52,101 bases of DNA from Anaerolineaceae bacterium UBA2274. Lineage in GTDB: Bacteria; Chloroflexota; Anaerolineae; Anaerolineales; Anaerolineaceae. The notes under the pieces are model-generated. The model worked only from the letters and a program-made list of their open reading frames with translations, was not told the DNA's origin and did not search any database. Both the position numbers and the translations under genes were made by a program. How positions within the stretch are numbered: position 1 is the stretch's first letter; each line of letters starts with the position of its first letter. Positions 50,764 through 52,101 of the stretch are shown here, piece by piece. The stretch covers positions 1 through 52,101 of the forward strand of contig DDWY01000065.1 of the NCBI GenBank assembly GCA_002347705.1, written 5' to 3'.

Positions 50764-51324
50764 TTACGGAATGCAGGCTTCGAAGGCGGGCAGATGGTTG
50801 TTTAGAGAAGCGCTCTGAAGGTTGGTGTAGACCCGGATAAGTATTGGGTTGGTGGTGTTGAGCAGCAACTCGTCATATAGATCTGCGTCTATCTGTTCGA
50901 AAGTCACACCCAACTGACAGGCTTCCTCAAAAGTGCTCCATTCAATATCTGCTACCTCGCCTGCGTTCTCAGGCACTTCCAACCCAAAGCGTTCTGCCAC
51001 GCGGATCAGCGCATTCACATGCTGTTGTTCAGAGCGAGCGATCCGAAGAAATGGCTGGATTTCTCCCAATTCGTTCATGATAGCCTGGTAGGTGTTCATG
51101 GCAGCATATTCTTCTTGAATAGCTAAGGCCAGATCTGCAGCCTCTTGCTCGGATAAAGTTGTTGTCATGGTCATGGCATTTGCGTTAGCTTGCTGACTCC
51201 AATTGTTTGAAGGTCCACTACGGCCACTGTCATAAGCGGCCTGTGAAGGACTGTAAACAAATGCTGTTAGTACCATAACAAGAACTGTTATTGCAATTAT
51301 TGTGATTGATTTTTTGTTTTTCAT
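50764..51324 (-). CDS. Secreted DUF2202 ferritin-like protein
   Basis: The 186-residue precursor has a signal peptide (about 1-29, VYSPSQA end) and a DUF2202 ferritin-like body: EQEAADLALAIQEEYAAMNTYQAIM with Glu ligands, then FLRIARSEQQHVNALIRVAERFG with the E-x2-H pair, and a later DLYDELL. Diiron binding is likely, as in ferritin folds; function outside the cell is not established. AGGAG precedes the ATG. It precedes the polyferredoxin gene but a terminator separates the two, so it should be made in excess. Confidence 0.85.
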   Translation of the reverse strand: MKNKKSITIIAITVLVMVLTAFVYSPSQAAYDSGRSGPSNNWSQQANANAMTMTTTLSEQEAADLALAIQEEYAAMNTYQAIMNELGEIQPFLRIARSEQQHVNALIRVAERFGLEVPENAGEVADIEWSTFEEACQLGVTFEQIDADLYDELLLNTTNPILIRVYTNLQSASLNNHLPAFEACIP

Positions 51325-51883
51325 AGTTTAGTTATCTCCTGGTTTTGTAATACGATTTTAGGAATAACTTATTTAGATGCGCTTAAGCAAGCATTTGAAT
51401 TTGATATATTCACAAGTCCAATAGGTGGTTCGGGCATGTCCAGGGTCTTTTGCGGCTTGCGTTGGATGAAAAGTGAGCCAAATTCCAATGCAACCATAAC
51501 ACAGCGCAATCGGGCGCGGAACAAAGAGCATCGGTGCTTTTCCGGATGACCGCTCTGCCCTGAGGCTGGTGTGCACCCGACTCAGATTCATCGAGCAAGC
51601 TGAGGGGGGGTCAGTATACCTACTTGAACATGCGGCATTTGGAGGTTTACCAGCCAAGTGATTCCTAAATGTGCGAAAAATACTTGACACTACTATCTGT
51701 CATTGCGAGGAACGAAGCAATCTAAGAGGGTGTTGAAAAAAGAGGAGATTAGGTGAAAATGCCTGCTCATAAGCTGGAATTTCATCGAAAACAGGGGCAA
51801 TCATGCCTCAGGGCTGTTCATAATTCACCTTATTTTGGTTCTTTTTACCTACCTTTTGACCACCACCGACAATACACCCTGGG
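51325..51883. other. Gene-free region running into an IS end
   Basis: No supported gene. A lone TTGCGAGGAACGAAGCAATC repeat lies near 51700-51722, related to the array at 15160. A GAGGGTGTTGAAAAA stretch starting near 51726, 158 bases past the transposase stop, looks like the outer end of the IS that continues off the window. A 105-codon minus-strand frame (51373-51690) has no ribosome site and I cannot assign it. Confidence 0.5.
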
Positions 51884-52101
51884 TTAAGCGCCTGAAGCGG
51901 GTTGTGTCTTGAAGCCGACCCCCGTCAGGAGTTTGACCAATCGTTTCAAATTGAGCGCCATCGCAGTGAAGAAGGCCTGCACCGCGAACTTCACTTTGCC
52001 AAGATAGCGACAACGTCCCAGCCCATGCCCTTGCTTGGCTTCGCCAAATTTACGCTCGATTTTGTAACGTTCTTTCAACCCCCGTTGATACTGGGGTGTT
52101 T
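51726..52101. mobile_element. IS right part, truncated by window edge
   Basis: It contains the C-terminal end of a DDE transposase and an outer boundary suggested at GAGGGTGTTGAAAAA. The left end is beyond the window. Insertion seems to lie next to the GAAGCAATCTAA repeat. Confidence 0.55.
51884..52101 (-). CDS. Transposase C-terminal fragment (DDE, IS1182/IS5-like), partial
   Basis: Frame open to the window edge. The C-terminal 71 residues include LKERYKIERKFGEAKQGHGL, then GRCRYLGKVK and a hydrophobic FAVQAFFTAMALNLKRLV helix, ending at TAA 51884-51886. The YxIERxFGxxK segment is the final acidic catalytic region of IS1182/IS5-type DDE transposases. The rest of the gene lies outside the window. 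Confidence 0.85.
   Translation of the reverse strand, partial: TPQYQRGLKERYKIERKFGEAKQGHGLGRCRYLGKVKFAVQAFFTAMALNLKRLVKLLTGVGFKTQPASGA

Noticed and set aside
51373..51690. 105-codon minus-strand frame near the right edge
   Set aside because: No ribosome site and no family recognised; could be a remnant but I cannot support it.

Overview
The window reads as a chromosomal segment of a mesophilic anaerobic or facultative bacterium. My best guess is Chloroflexota, class Anaerolineae. That placement is inference. It rests on gene style: lipoprotein multiheme cytochromes, Ltp-like and choice-of-anchor remnants, a C-terminal tail ending in aliphatic residues, PL and Arg, Hcp, tryptophanase and many dispersed palindromic repeats. 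There is no rRNA or tRNA to anchor it.

Layout. (1) 1-8050, redox and cytochrome maturation. A rhodanese-like gene is interrupted by one in-frame TGA with a SECIS-like hairpin just behind it. A minus-strand ccmE-F-A-B-C-D operon follows. Divergently transcribed is a five-heme lipoprotein cytochrome with EF-hand-like loops and a membrane ferric-reductase/flavin-NAD reductase, a likely route for electrons from NAD(P)H to the outside of the cell. (2) 8050-14760, a replication/partition-like island: a structured RNA with its own promoter and terminator (6S-like), ParB, ParA, an AAA-type ATPase and a 712-residue protein of unknown family. Three copies of the 16-bp palindrome TGTGCCCAYGGGCACA are spread over it. 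Five 33-bp-spaced copies of TGTCATTTTGAGAC lie inside the 712-residue gene, next to AT-rich DNA. This resembles an iteron origin embedded in an initiator gene plus a parABS system with divergent parS sites, and is the most interesting part of the window. (3) 14760-16575, an array of interspersed repeats around a small GIY-YIG gene.

(4) 16575-32363, mostly housekeeping: mannose-1-phosphate guanylyltransferase, an acyltransferase, two tandem bacterioferritins, an MFS transporter, the TldE/TldD pair, a Yip1/ABC ATPase/secreted CARDB-like/ABC permease operon, lipoate-protein ligase, a small acidic protein and a tyrosine recombinase. (5) 32441-33965, an intact ISLre2-like insertion sequence with an 8-bp target duplication. 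(6) 34537-41661: a second ABC system with a very large FtsX-type permease, a second five-heme lipoprotein cytochrome and a glycerate kinase. (7) 42408-51324, minus strand: hybrid-cluster protein, UDP-glucose dehydrogenase, a flavoprotein coupled to tryptophanase, and an operon of a ferritin-like DUF2202 protein, a NapH-like polyferredoxin and a membrane-anchored partner. The right edge enters another insertion sequence.

How the parts may work together: the Ccm system would mature the two multiheme cytochromes; the flavin reductase and the polyferredoxin would move electrons across the membrane; bacterioferritins, DUF2202 ferritin and Hcp handle iron and nitrosative or oxidative stress. Gene remnants, insertion sequences and palindromic repeats crowd the intergenic spaces, indicating a genome with active repeat turnover.
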